A DNA stretch of 64,000 nt from Actinomadura barringtoniae (GCF_017573505.1 NZ_JAGEOJ010000015.1:124001-188000); one strand, 5' to 3'. Counted from the first letter of the stretch, positions 28,563-36,829 are shown. Notes: a model not told the origin generated them from the letters alone. A program made the numbers and translations.

Positions 28563-29789
28563 ATGCCTGTTGTGGTACTTATTGGCACTCTCGACACTAA
28601 AGGCGTTGAATATTCATGGTTGAGAGCGCGTCTGCAGACGCTCGGGATCGATGTCGTGCTCGTGGACACCGGAATCCTTGCTCCGCCCCCGATGACGCCT
28701 GACGTTCCACGCGAGGAGGTCGCCCGCGCGGCCGGGATCGACCTGGCCTGGCTCGTTTCCCAGGGCGACCGGGGCGTGGCGGTGGCCGCGATGGCCCGCG
28801 GCGCCGCCGAGATCGTGGGCGCCATGCACCGCGAGGGCGTGCTGCACGGCATCCTCTCGGTCGGCGGCAGCGGCAACTCGGCGATCTCCACCACCGCCAT
28901 GCGCGCGCTGCCGGTCGGCGTCCCCAAGCTGATGGTGTCCAGCATGACCTCGGGCGACGTCTCGCCCTACATCGGCGGCACCGACCTCACCATGATGTAC
29001 AGCGTCGTCGACATCGCCGGCATGAACCGCATCTCGATCCGCGTCCTGGCGAACGCCGCCGACGCGATCGCGGGCATGGCCGCCGGCTACGCCGCAGGCA
29101 CCCTCCTGCCCGCCGACCGCCCCCTCATCGGCGCCACCATGGCAGGCGTCACCACCCCGGGTGTGGACGCCGCCCGCCAGCTGCTCGACGTTCTCGGCTA
29201 CGAGGTGCTCGTCTTCCACACGACAGGCTCAGGAGGCCGTTCCGTAGAGGCCATGGCCGCCAGTGGCCTCCTCTCCGGCATCCTCGACCCCACCCTCCTG
29301 GAGCTCTCGAACGAACTCGTCGGCGGAGTAGGCACAGCAGGCCCCGACCGCCTGGAAACAGCAGGCCGCCTGGGCCTCCCCCAAGTAGTGAGCCTGGGCG
29401 CCCTGGACATGGCCAAGTTCGGCCCCGAGATCCCGCACCGCTTCCGTCACCGCCACGTCCACGTCCACAACCCCTCGGTGACGGTCATCCGCACCAACGC
29501 CGGCGAATGCGCGGAGCTGGGCCGCCGAGTGGCCACCAAGCTCCGCAAGGCCACCGGCCCGACGGCCCTCTACATCCCCCTCCGCGGCCTCTCCACCCTC
29601 GGCGCCCCCGGCGGCCCCTACCACGACCCCTCCCTGGACGCCGTCCTCTTCAACTCCGTCCGCAACGGCCTGGCCGGCTCCTCCGTAGAGATCGTCGAGA
29701 TGGACACCCACTTCAACGACCCCGTCTTCGGCCGAGCCATGGCCGACCACCTCCACACCCTCCTAGTTCCTGCCCGAGCCGCCTCCTGA
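28563..29789 (+). CDS. Tm-1-like ATP-binding domain protein (UPF0261)
   Basis: A 408-residue protein of the UPF0261/Tm-1-like family, whose N-terminal domain in the tomato resistance protein binds ATP. Visible blocks are VVLIGTLDTKGVEYSWLR at the start, SVGGSGNSAISTTAMRALP, GATMAGVTTPGVDAAR and the C-terminal VIRTNAGECAELGRRVA and IPLRGLSTLGAPGGPYHDP. The bacterial role is unknown. ATG 28563 is chosen because family members begin there. Codon use changes near 29215: the 3' part has many A-ending and CTC codons (ACA, GTA, CAA) rare in the first half. Confidence 0.85.
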   Translation: MPVVVLIGTLDTKGVEYSWLRARLQTLGIDVVLVDTGILAPPPMTPDVPREEVARAAGIDLAWLVSQGDRGVAVAAMARGAAEIVGAMHREGVLHGILSVGGSGNSAISTTAMRALPVGVPKLMVSSMTSGDVSPYIGGTDLTMMYSVVDIAGMNRISIRVLANAADAIAGMAAGYAAGTLLPADRPLIGATMAGVTTPGVDAARQLLDVLGYEVLVFHTTGSGGRSVEAMAASGLLSGILDPTLLELSNELVGGVGTAGPDRLETAGRLGLPQVVSLGALDMAKFGPEIPHRFRHRHVHVHNPSVTVIRTNAGECAELGRRVATKLRKATGPTALYIPLRGLSTLGAPGGPYHDPSLDAVLFNSVRNGLAGSSVEIVEMDTHFNDPVFGRAMADHLHTLLVPARAAS

Positions 29790-29795
29790 GAGTTG

Positions 29796-30206
29796 TCAGC
29801 TCTCGCGGGTCCAGGCGGGGGTGATCCGCACCTCGCTGAGCCGCCAGCCCGCCGGCGTCCGCACCACGCTGCAGGCCTGCCGCAGGCCGCCCGTGAAGTG
29901 GGGCGCCTGGCCGTCGCGGTAGTAGTAGACGAGCGAGTTCGACGAGGCTGCGGCCTTGTCGCCGTCGAGCTCCACCAGCAGGTCGGTGGTCGTGTGCTGG
30001 GTGCGCTGCCCCTCGACCTCGCCTTGGCGCATGAAGGCGGCGACCTTGTCGATGCCGCGCAGTTCGCCACCCCGCGGTGAGTGCACCGCGACGTCGTCGG
30101 CGAAGACGGTGTCCGCGTCGTCCCACCGGCCCTCGTCGAGCAGCAAGGCGAAGCGCGTGAACAGGTCCGCGATCTCGATCCGGTCGGCGATCAGAGCATC
30201 GGTCAT
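29796..30206 (-). CDS. SnoaL/NTF2-fold protein, probably operator-controlled
   Basis: A 136-residue NTF2-like protein of the SnoaL_4 type: IEIADLFTRFALLLDEGRWDDADTVFADDVAVHSP is the usual helix and first strand, followed by TTDLLVELDGDKAAASSNSLVYYYRDG. Such proteins act as dehydratases, isomerases or polyketide-type cyclases; the substrate is unknown. A cluster of palindromic sites lies 22-70 bases upstream and overlaps the likely promoter, so the gene should be ligand-induced. Confidence 0.8.
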   Translation of the reverse strand: MTDALIADRIEIADLFTRFALLLDEGRWDDADTVFADDVAVHSPRGGELRGIDKVAAFMRQGEVEGQRTQHTTTDLLVELDGDKAAASSNSLVYYYRDGQAPHFTGGLRQACSVVRTPAGWRLSEVRITPAWTRES

Positions 30207-30227
30207 GGCATCCCTTTCGTTAGTGGC

Positions 30228-30276
30228 GCCAACGTTGGCAAGACCAACTGTATGGGAGTTTTATTGGCTTGACCAA
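30228..30276 (-). promoter_or_regulatory. Operator cluster with twin TTGGTC-N3-CCAA sites over the promoter
   Basis: Read on the minus strand, TTGGTCAAGCCAA (30276-30264) and TTGGTCTTGCCAA (30247-30235) are 29 bases apart, and a perfect GCCAACGTTGGC palindrome (30239-30228) adjoins the second. A TTGGTC/TACAGT promoter with an 18-base spacer fits between, so one site covers the -35 and the other the start point. The half-site resembles GntR/FadR-type operators; the regulator is not identified. Confidence 0.55.
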
Positions 30277-30330
30277 CAAAAATTCGCAGGCCCCCGCGTG
30301 GACGGGGTGGGGAGCTGCGATGATCTCTGG

Positions 30331-30696
30331 GTGGCGGATGTGTTCGAGGAGCTCGGTGGGGTGTTGGTGCTGGTGTGCTCGGCCGATGGGGAGACCGTTG
30401 GCGAACGGGACGCCACGCAGTTGATCGCGGACGCCTCCTATCCGGAGCCGGCTCGGTGGGTGGCGGTGCCGGTCGAACGGCTGGACCAGGCGTTCTTCCA
30501 GTTGAGCAGCCGGGTCGCCGGGGAGATCGTGCAGAAGTTCGTGACGTACCGCATGGGGCTGGCGATCGTCGGCGACATCTCGCGGTACGCCGAGGGGAGC
30601 AAGGCGCTTCGCGACTTCGTGCGGGAGTGCAACCGGGGGACGCAGACGTGGTTCGTGGACGACCTGGATGCTCTTAAGGCGCGGCTAGCGGTCTAG
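30331..30696 (+). CDS. DUF4180 protein
   Basis: A 121-residue protein with the features of DUF4180: an N-terminal strand with a DGETVGERDATQLIADA segment, VAVPVERLDQAFFQLSSRVAGEIVQKFVTYRMGLAIVGDIS, and a C-terminal RDFVRECNRGTQTWFV. The fold is small alpha/beta (STAS-like); function unknown. The GTG at 30331 is chosen by fit to the family length; no good ribosome site is visible. The 3' end overlaps the convergent acetyltransferase gene by 12 bases. Confidence 0.75.
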   Translation: MADVFEELGGVLVLVCSADGETVGERDATQLIADASYPEPARWVAVPVERLDQAFFQLSSRVAGEIVQKFVTYRMGLAIVGDISRYAEGSKALRDFVRECNRGTQTWFVDDLDALKARLAV

Positions 30697-31230
30697 CCAC
30701 TCGTCGGCGAGGATCGCCCAGACCTCCACGTCGCGGCGGTCGCCTTCCAGGACGAAGGCGGAGCGGTGGGTGGCCTCGTGGGTGAAGCCGATCCGGGTGG
30801 CGGCCTTGCGGCTGTTGGCGTTCTCGGGGTCGCACAGCCACTCGACGCGGGCCATGCCACGGTCGCGGACGGCCCAGTCGATCATGTGGTTCACGGCCTG
30901 GGTGATCAGGCCGCGGCCTCGGGCCTGGGAGGCGAGCCAGACGCCCACTTCGCAGACGCCGATGGTGGGGTTGAAGACCCGGAAGAGGGTGCCGCCGATC
31001 AGCTCGCCGTCCAGCCAGATGCCGTAGAGGCGGCCCGAGTCGGCGGCCTGCTTGTCGGCGTAGGCCTGGACGAAGTCCCTGGCCGTGGCGGTGTCCTTGA
31101 CCTTGGTCGCCCAGGGGATCCACGGCAGGATCTCGTCGCGCACGCGGTCGGCGTGGGCGGCGAACTCCTCGGCCTGCCACGGCTCCAGCGGCCGGAGCTC
31201 GGCGCCCTCACCCAGTGAAACAGCGAACAT
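30685..31230 (-). CDS. GNAT-family N-acetyltransferase (RimL-like)
   Basis: A 181-residue acetyltransferase of the RimJ/RimL group, which acetylates protein N-termini or small amines. It shows ELRPLEPWQAEEFAAHADRVRDEI at the start, CEVGVWLASQARGRGLITQAVNHMIDWA (acetyl-CoA pyrophosphate loop, ARGRGL) and NANSRKAATRIGFTHE near the end. ATG 31230 has GGAGG 6 bases upstream. It is divergent from a TetR gene with only 48 bases between, so TetR probably controls it. Confidence 0.88.
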   Translation of the reverse strand: MFAVSLGEGAELRPLEPWQAEEFAAHADRVRDEILPWIPWATKVKDTATARDFVQAYADKQAADSGRLYGIWLDGELIGGTLFRVFNPTIGVCEVGVWLASQARGRGLITQAVNHMIDWAVRDRGMARVEWLCDPENANSRKAATRIGFTHEATHRSAFVLEGDRRDVEVWAILADEWLDR

Positions 31231-31243
31231 GACGACCCTCCAG

Positions 31244-31269
31244 GTGCGTACCCAACGTTTGTTACGTAC
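31244..31269. promoter_or_regulatory. Imperfect inverted repeat between GNAT and TetR genes
   Basis: An imperfect palindrome (GTGCGTACCC-AACGTT-TGTTACGTAC) is centred on AACGTT in the 48-base divergent gap. It is the expected location for the TetR operator controlling both genes. A TACCCT hexamer (31267-31272) just before the TetR ATG suggests a leaderless message. Confidence 0.5.
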
Positions 31270-31278
31270 CCTAGCCGC

Positions 31279-31878
31279 ATGCCGGCACGAGGTGACCACG
31301 AGGCCCGCCGACGCGATGTCTCCGAGGCCGTCTGGCGCGTTCTGGCCGCGCGCGGCTTCGGCGGCCTGACGCTGCGCGCGGTGGCCGCGGAGATGAACGC
31401 GTCGACCGGGCTCCTGACGCACTACTTCCCGAGCAAGAAGGCACTCGTGGCTTATGCCTTGGACGTGGCGGACGAACGGACTGCGTCATGGGACCGTGCC
31501 GTCGCGCCCGCGCCGGGCATGGCCGCGCTGCGGACGGCACTGATGGACGTCCTGCCGCTGACGCCTGAGGCGGCGGTCATGAACCGGGTCTGGGTCAGTT
31601 CGTGGGACGGGTCCCTGGGCGATCAGGATCTGGGCGTTCGGGAGACGGAACGCTATGAGCGGTGGCGGTCGCGCTTGCGTCCGCACGTTCAGGACGCACT
31701 GGATCGAGGTGAGCTGCCAGCCGGGGGCGACGTGGAGAGCCTGACGGTGACCGTCGCCGCTTTCACGCACGGGCTGGTCGTGCAGGCGCTGTTCGACCCG
31801 GATCGCTTCCCGGCCGAACGGCAGGTCGCCGTACTGGACGATCTACTGCGGTCGCTGGCGGGAGGATCGGCGGACTGA
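31279..31878 (+). CDS. TetR-family transcriptional regulator
   Basis: A 199-residue repressor. The N-terminal HTH is clear: VSEAVWRVLAARGFGGLTLRAVAAEMNASTGLLTHYFPSKKALVAYAL (about 14-61), with the TetR signature LLTHYFPSK. The C-terminal ligand-binding domain is not specific to a known subfamily. It probably regulates itself and the divergent acetyltransferase through the palindrome in the gap. ATG 31279 follows a possible -10 by only 6 bases. Confidence 0.88.
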   Translation: MPARGDHEARRRDVSEAVWRVLAARGFGGLTLRAVAAEMNASTGLLTHYFPSKKALVAYALDVADERTASWDRAVAPAPGMAALRTALMDVLPLTPEAAVMNRVWVSSWDGSLGDQDLGVRETERYERWRSRLRPHVQDALDRGELPAGGDVESLTVTVAAFTHGLVVQALFDPDRFPAERQVAVLDDLLRSLAGGSAD

Positions 31879-31972
31879 CGTCACTTTGAGTGATTAGCGG
31901 AGCGTGCAGAGTGGCTGCGGAGTGACATCCGTCTGCGTGAGCGACTACTGAGCGTGTTCGGCGGGCATCTGG

Positions 31973-32599
31973 GTGAACGTGCCGTCCCCCCTGCGTGCTG
32001 CCTGTTTCGCGGTCGCCGTTCTGCTGCTGGCCTGCGGTTGTGCCCGGCCGGCGGTGAAGCCTCCGTCCGACGATCTCATCAGGGCCGCCCAGCGTGTCTT
32101 GGTGACCAAGTGCATGTCCAAGCGCGGCCTCGCCATGCCGAGCGCTGCCGACGCGCGGAATCCACGGGCCGACGACGCGCTGTTCGGGACGGGGGCGCGG
32201 GAGCTGTCGGTGACGCTGCCGACGGGCTACACGGTGACGGCCAACTCCGATGGTTGCCTGGCCTCCGCGCAGCAGCAGCTGTACGGCGACCTGCGCTCCT
32301 GGTTCCGGGCGCAGACGATCACGAACAACCTGCGGGCCGAGGCCGAGTCGCGGATGAGCCGGGACCCGGCGTACCGCGCCGCCGTGGACCGCTGGGATCG
32401 CTGCGGCACCGGCCGGCTCCCGGACGCCGAACGCTGCCATCAGCAGAGCGGCCTGGTCGTGCTTCGGGCCCTCCTGGAGGCGGGCCAGCTCCGGCAGGTT
32501 CGCGCGCTGCACCGCGGCGACCTGGCCCTTTACCGCGAGCTGCGCATCCGAGCGGCAGAGCGCTCGGCGGAGGTTCTCGCCCACGCGCCCCCACGCTGA
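31973..32599 (+). CDS. Putative lipoprotein, unknown function
   Basis: A 208-residue exported protein. The signal peptide ends in the lipobox LLLAC with the lipidated cysteine at residue 21. The mature part has KCMSKRGL, CLASAQQQLYGDL and a repeated Cys pattern (C47, C94, C132, C142) and is mostly helical at the C-terminus. Many actinomycete lipoproteins share this C-M-x3-G pattern without known role. The start GTG 31973 has only a weak ribosome site. Confidence 0.7.
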   Translation: MNVPSPLRAACFAVAVLLLACGCARPAVKPPSDDLIRAAQRVLVTKCMSKRGLAMPSAADARNPRADDALFGTGARELSVTLPTGYTVTANSDGCLASAQQQLYGDLRSWFRAQTITNNLRAEAESRMSRDPAYRAAVDRWDRCGTGRLPDAERCHQQSGLVVLRALLEAGQLRQVRALHRGDLALYRELRIRAAERSAEVLAHAPPR

Positions 32600-32650
32600 C
32601 GATCTCGTTCCCCCTAGGCCGACGGCGCGTCGGCAGAACGGACACTGCCC

Positions 32651-33025
32651 ATGAACAAGAACGGAATCATCGCCGCCGTTCTCGTCGGCCTCATCGCGGC
32701 CGCCGGGAGCCCGCTCGCCACGCCCGCCCGCGCGGCGGACTGCCCGTCCGGCGAGTTCTGCGTGTGGACGGACGCCGGCTTCAGGGGCCAGCGCGCCAAC
32801 TGGTCGGGCGACGACCACTGGTGGGAGAGCTGGATCTCCGACAAGGACTCGTCGTGGGCCAACCACGGGATCTCCGGCCCGGGCATCAAGGACCACGTCC
32901 AGGTCTTCAGCAGCGGTGAGCTCGGCGGGCACGTGACGATCTGCCTCGGCCCGGGCCAGGAGGTCAACGCCAACGCGGCGGCGAACGACGACGGCGACTC
33001 CCACACCTGGACCATGGGCTGCTGA
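32651..33025 (+). CDS. Secreted peptidase-inhibitor family I36-like protein
   Basis: A 124-residue secreted protein: signal peptide 1-29 (ends TPARA), then a compact beta/gamma-crystallin-like domain with CPSGEFCVWTDAGFRGQRANW, SWANHGI and a final DGDSHTWTMGC. Four cysteines in the mature part could form disulfides. The I36 family is named after a Streptomyces metalloprotease inhibitor, but many members have no tested activity. It lies 52 bases after the lipoprotein gene. Confidence 0.8.
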   Translation: MNKNGIIAAVLVGLIAAAGSPLATPARAADCPSGEFCVWTDAGFRGQRANWSGDDHWWESWISDKDSSWANHGISGPGIKDHVQVFSSGELGGHVTICLGPGQEVNANAAANDDGDSHTWTMGC

Positions 33026-33054
33026 CGAACACGGCGGGGGTAAGGACCGTCCGG

Positions 33055-33115
33055 CGCTCGCAGGTCGCCCGGATCGCAGGTCGCCCGGCCCTCGCAGGTC
33101 GCCCGGCTCTCACCC
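33055..33115. repeat. Three copies of a CGCAGGTCGCCCGG repeat
   Basis: Three imperfect tandem copies of about 16-18 bases lie between the I36-like gene and the KstR-type site. Non-coding; no terminator-like pairing was found. Confidence 0.75.
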
Positions 33116-33128
33116 CTGGCGTTTCAAC

Positions 33129-33142
33129 TGGAACACGTTCTA
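33129..33142. promoter_or_regulatory. KstR-type operator TGGAACACGTTCTA
   Basis: This matches exactly the published KstR consensus TNNAACNNGTTNNA for the TetR-family repressor of steroid catabolism in actinobacteria. It lies 40 bases before the oxidoreductase start and abuts a TAGTAT -10-like hexamer (33141-33146), a position suited to repression. Confidence 0.65.
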
Positions 33143-33181
33143 GTATTTGCCCCGTCCGTCGCCGACGTCTGGAGCGGTTCC

Positions 33182-34060
33182 ATGAGGTTCACCTACGCCG
33201 AGGCCATGACCGACCCGTCGTACTACGCGCCCCTCGCGAAGGCGGCCGAGGCGGCCGGGTACACGAGCTTCTCGGTCGCGGACTCCCTGATCTATCCCAA
33301 GGAGTCCGACACCACCTATCCCTACACCGACGACGGCAACCGCGAGTTTCTCGAGGACAAGGAGTTCATCGAGATCTTCACGCTGATCGCGGCGCTGGGC
33401 GCGGTGACCGAGCGGATCAGGTTCACGCCGTTCGTGCTGAAGCTCCCGGTACGGCCGCCGGCGCTGGTCGCCAAGCAGGCGATGTCGATCGCCGCGCTGA
33501 ACGGCGGCCGCCTGGGTCTCGGCGTCGGCCTCAGCCCGTGGCCGGAGGACTTCGCCACGATGGGCGTCCCGTGGGCGCGGCGCGGCAAGCGGATGGACGA
33601 GGCCATGGACATCCTGCGCGGCCTGTTCACCGGCGAGTACTTCGAGTACCACGGCGAGTTCTACGACATGCCCGCGATCAAGATGTGCCCGGCGCCGCCT
33701 GAGCCGATCCCGCTGCTGGTCGGCGGGCACAGCGACGCGGCGCTGCGCCGTTCGGTCGTACGCGGGGACGGCTGGATGCACGCGGGCGGCGACCCGGAGG
33801 AGCTCGACGCGATGCTCGCCAAGCTGACCGCCATCCGCGAGCAGGAGGGCAAGGCGGGCGAGCCGTTCGAGGTGCACGTGATCTCGCTGGACGCCTACAC
33901 CCCCGACGGCGTGAAGCGCCTTGAGGACAAGGGCGTCACGGACGCGATCGTCGGCTTCCGCTGGCCCTACATCAAGGGCAGCGACACCGAGCCGCTCCAG
34001 ACCAAGATCGACAACCTGGAGCGCTTCGCCGAGGACGTCATCGCGAAGGCCGGATCGTGA
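33182..34060 (+). CDS. LLM-class F420-dependent oxidoreductase
   Basis: A 292-residue TIM-barrel protein of the luciferase-like monooxygenase family, actinobacterial F420-using branch. Features: MRFTYAEAMTDPSYYAPLAKAAEAAGYTSFSVADS start, ALGAVTERIRFTPFVLKLPVRPPALVAKQAMSIAALNGGRLGLGVGLSPWPEDF, and the PIPLLVGGHSDAALRRS block. It likely transfers hydride to or from F420 on a ring or acyl substrate. A KstR-type operator upstream points to steroid or related lipid breakdown. The ATG has GGAG 7 bases upstream; the NTF2-fold gene overlaps its stop. Confidence 0.88.
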   Translation: MRFTYAEAMTDPSYYAPLAKAAEAAGYTSFSVADSLIYPKESDTTYPYTDDGNREFLEDKEFIEIFTLIAALGAVTERIRFTPFVLKLPVRPPALVAKQAMSIAALNGGRLGLGVGLSPWPEDFATMGVPWARRGKRMDEAMDILRGLFTGEYFEYHGEFYDMPAIKMCPAPPEPIPLLVGGHSDAALRRSVVRGDGWMHAGGDPEELDAMLAKLTAIREQEGKAGEPFEVHVISLDAYTPDGVKRLEDKGVTDAIVGFRWPYIKGSDTEPLQTKIDNLERFAEDVIAKAGS

Positions 34061-34509
34061 AACAAGAACACGTTTCAGTCAGCTGGGACGCTCCGGACGG
34101 CGAGCACCCCGCCCGCCGCGCCGCGCAGGCCTCGATGGCCGCGGTGTCGGAGGGACGCAAGGACGACTGGATCAAGCTGTTCCGGCCGGACGCACTGGTC
34201 GAGGACCCGGTCGGCCCGTCGATGCTCGACCCCGAGGGCAAGGGCCACCGTGGCCACGAGGGCATCCGCACCTTCTGGGACACCTTCGTCGGCACGGTGA
34301 AGGCCTACCGCTTCGAGGTGCGCGACTCGTTCGCCAACGGGCCGAGCTGCGCCAACGTCGCCACGATCACCACGACGCTGGACGACGCGGGCACCACGAT
34401 GACGGTCGACTGCGTGCTCATCTACAGCGTCGACGACGACGGGCTGATCACCTCGCTGCGGGCCCACTGGGAGCCCGACCGCGCGATGGCCACCGTCACC
34501 AAGCCGTGA
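34057..34509 (+). CDS. NTF2-fold (SnoaL-like) protein in operon with F420 oxidoreductase
   Basis: A 150-residue SnoaL-like protein (AAVSEGRKDDWIKLFRPDALVEDPVGPSML..., HRGHEGIRTFWDTFVGTVKAYRFEV). NTF2-fold ketosteroid-isomerase relatives are common in steroid-degradation operons, which fits the KstR-type site before the first gene. GTG 34057 overlaps the preceding TGA (GTGA), indicating coupled translation. Substrate and activity are inferred only. Confidence 0.8.
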   Translation: MKQEHVSVSWDAPDGEHPARRAAQASMAAVSEGRKDDWIKLFRPDALVEDPVGPSMLDPEGKGHRGHEGIRTFWDTFVGTVKAYRFEVRDSFANGPSCANVATITTTLDDAGTTMTVDCVLIYSVDDDGLITSLRAHWEPDRAMATVTKP

Positions 34510-34519
34510 GAACGAGCCG

Positions 34520-36829
34520 CTAGAGCTTCTCGACCGGGGCGTAGCGCAGGACGAGGCGCTTGACGCCGTACTCCCCGCCGAAGTCGACGCTGGCGGCGGC
34601 CTTGTCGCCCGCGCCGTCGACCGTGACGACCGTGCCGAGCCCGAACGAGTCGTGGGTGACCTTGTCGCCCGGCGACAGGGCCGGCACGGCACGGTTGCCC
34701 GGTGAACGCACGCCCGGCCGCGCCGCCATCCGCGACATCGCCGGGGAGGACGACAGCGGGCCCTCGCGTTCCCAGTCGACCAGGTGCGACGGCACCTCGC
34801 CCAGGAAGCGCGACGGCGGGTTGACCTGCGGCGCGCCCCACGAGCTGCGCATGGTCGCGCGGCTCAGGTAGAGGCGCTGGCGGGCACGCGTGATGCCGAC
34901 GTAGGCGAGGCGGCGCTCCTCTTCGAGCTCCTTGGGGTTGCTCATGGCGCGCAGGTGCGGGAAGACCCCGTCCTCCATGCCGGTGAGGAACACCACCGGG
35001 AACTCCAGGCCCTTGGCCGTGTGCAGGGTCATCAGGGTGACGACGCCCTGCTCGGTCTCCTCCGGCTGCTCCCCCGGCGGAACGGGGTTGCCCTTGGCGC
35101 CGCCCGGGATCGAGTCGGCGTCGGCGACCAGCGAGACCTGCTCCAGGAAGTCGACGAGCCGCCCCTCGGCGGTCTCGCCCTCCAGCCGTTCCTCGAACTC
35201 GCGAGCGACGGCCTCGAACTCCTGGAGGTTCTCGATGCGGGTCTCGTCCTGCGGGTCCTTGGAGGCCTGCAGCTCGGCCAGGTAGCCGGACTTGATGAGC
35301 ACCTGCTCGACCAGCTCGCCCGGCGTCGCCGACTCGGCGGCGGCGCCCAGCTCGTCCAGCAGCGCGACGAACTCGCGGACCGCGTTGATCGAACGCGTCG
35401 CCATGCCCGGCACGTCCTCGGGCACGCGCAGCGCCTGCCAGAACGTCATCCGCTCGCGCGAGGCGTAGGCCTCCACGCAGGCCTCGGCGCGGTCGCCGAT
35501 GCCACGCTTCGGCACGTTCAGGATCCGGCGCAGCGAGACGGTGTCCTCGGGGTTGGCCAGCACGCGCAGGTACGCGAGCAGGTCGCGCACCTCCTTGCGC
35601 TCGTAGAACCGCACGCCGCCGACGACCTTGTAGGGCAGGCCGACACGGATGAACACTTCTTCGAAGACACGGGACTGAGCGTTGGTGCGGTAGAAGACCG
35701 CGACGTCGCCGGGCCGGAAGTCGCCGGCGTCGGTGAGCTTGTCGACCTCCTGCGCGACGAACGCGGCCTCGTCGTGCTCGTTGTCGGCCACATAACCGGT
35801 GATCTTGTGGCCCTCGCCCTGGTCGGACCAGAGCTTCTTGGGCTTGCGGTCGGCGTTGCGCTCGATGACCGCGTTCGCCGCCGACAGGATCGTCTGGGTG
35901 GAGCGGTAGTTCTGCTCCAGCAGGATCGTGGTGGCGTCGGGGTAGTCGCGCTCGAACTCCAGGATGTTGCGGATCGTCGCGCCACGGAACGCGTAGATCG
36001 ACTGGTCGGCGTCACCGACGACGCACAGCTCGGCCGCGCCGATGCCCTCGACCTGCCCCTCCTGGGAGGACGACCCCCCAGACCCCCCGGGAACCGCGAT
36101 GGGAGCGGTCAGCTCGCGGACCAGCTCGTACTGCGCGTGGTTGGTGTCCTGGTACTCGTCGACCATCACGTGCCGGAAGCGGCGCCGGTAGTGCTCGGCG
36201 GCCTCCGGGAAGATCTGCAGCAGGTTGACCGTCATCATGATGAGGTCGTCGAAGTCCATCGCGCCGGCCTGCTGGAGCCGCGCCTGGTACATCTCGTAGG
36301 CCTCGGCGAGCGTCTGCTCCATGTGCGTGGTCGCGCGCGCCTTGAACGTCTCGTAGTCGATGAGCTCGTTCTTGAGGTTGCTGACCTGGTTGCTGAACGC
36401 CTTAGGCGGATAGCGCTTGGGGTCCAGGTCGAGCTCGCGGCAGACCAGCGCCATCAGCCGCTGCGCGTCGGCCTGGTCGTAGATCGAGAAGCTCGTCGGG
36501 AAGCCCAGCCGCTTGGCCTCGCGGCGCAGGATGCGCACGCACGCCGAGTGGAAGGTCATCACCCACATCGCCCGGGACCGCGGGCCGACGAGCGCGTCGA
36601 CGCGTTCCTTCATCTCGGCGGCGGCCTTGTTGGTGAAGGTGATCGCCAGGATCTGGCCGGGGTGCACGTCGCGTTCGCCCAGCAGGTGGGCGATGCGGTG
36701 CGTGAGCACCCGGGTCTTGCCCGAGCCGGCGCCGGCGACGATCAGCAGGGGGCCGCCGGAATGCACGACGGCGGCGCGCTGCTGCGGGTTCAGGCCCTCG
36801 AGCAGGGGGTGAGCTTCGGTCTTCGACAT
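34520..36829 (-). CDS. pcrA: ATP-dependent DNA helicase PcrA/UvrD
   Basis: A superfamily 1A 3'-5' helicase used in repair and to clear RecA or stalled polymerase from DNA. The 769-residue protein shows Walker A (AGAGSGKT), motif Ia TFTNKAAAEMKERV, motif II VDEYQDTN, motif III VVGDADQSIYAFRGA, TLHTAKGLEFPVVFL and VGITRARQRLYL, and ends in the actinobacterial KVTHDSFGLGTVV Tudor-like domain. Between motifs II and III there is an extra GGSGGSSSQEGQ loop encoded by a GC-rich palindromic insertion (36061-36092). ATG 36829 is preferred over the adjacent GTG. Confidence 0.95.
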   Translation of the reverse strand: MSKTEAHPLLEGLNPQQRAAVVHSGGPLLIVAGAGSGKTRVLTHRIAHLLGERDVHPGQILAITFTNKAAAEMKERVDALVGPRSRAMWVMTFHSACVRILRREAKRLGFPTSFSIYDQADAQRLMALVCRELDLDPKRYPPKAFSNQVSNLKNELIDYETFKARATTHMEQTLAEAYEMYQARLQQAGAMDFDDLIMMTVNLLQIFPEAAEHYRRRFRHVMVDEYQDTNHAQYELVRELTAPIAVPGGSGGSSSQEGQVEGIGAAELCVVGDADQSIYAFRGATIRNILEFERDYPDATTILLEQNYRSTQTILSAANAVIERNADRKPKKLWSDQGEGHKITGYVADNEHDEAAFVAQEVDKLTDAGDFRPGDVAVFYRTNAQSRVFEEVFIRVGLPYKVVGGVRFYERKEVRDLLAYLRVLANPEDTVSLRRILNVPKRGIGDRAEACVEAYASRERMTFWQALRVPEDVPGMATRSINAVREFVALLDELGAAAESATPGELVEQVLIKSGYLAELQASKDPQDETRIENLQEFEAVAREFEERLEGETAEGRLVDFLEQVSLVADADSIPGGAKGNPVPPGEQPEETEQGVVTLMTLHTAKGLEFPVVFLTGMEDGVFPHLRAMSNPKELEEERRLAYVGITRARQRLYLSRATMRSSWGAPQVNPPSRFLGEVPSHLVDWEREGPLSSSPAMSRMAARPGVRSPGNRAVPALSPGDKVTHDSFGLGTVVTVDGAGDKAAASVDFGGEYGVKRLVLRYAPVEKL
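36061..36092. repeat. GC-rich palindromic in-frame insertion in pcrA
   Basis: On the minus strand the stretch reads CCCGGGGGG-TCT-GGGGGGTCGTCC-TCCCAGG and adds a Gly/Ser loop between helicase motifs II and III. A closely similar sequence sits in frame in the HxlR gene at 47877-47914. See findings. Confidence 0.6.
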
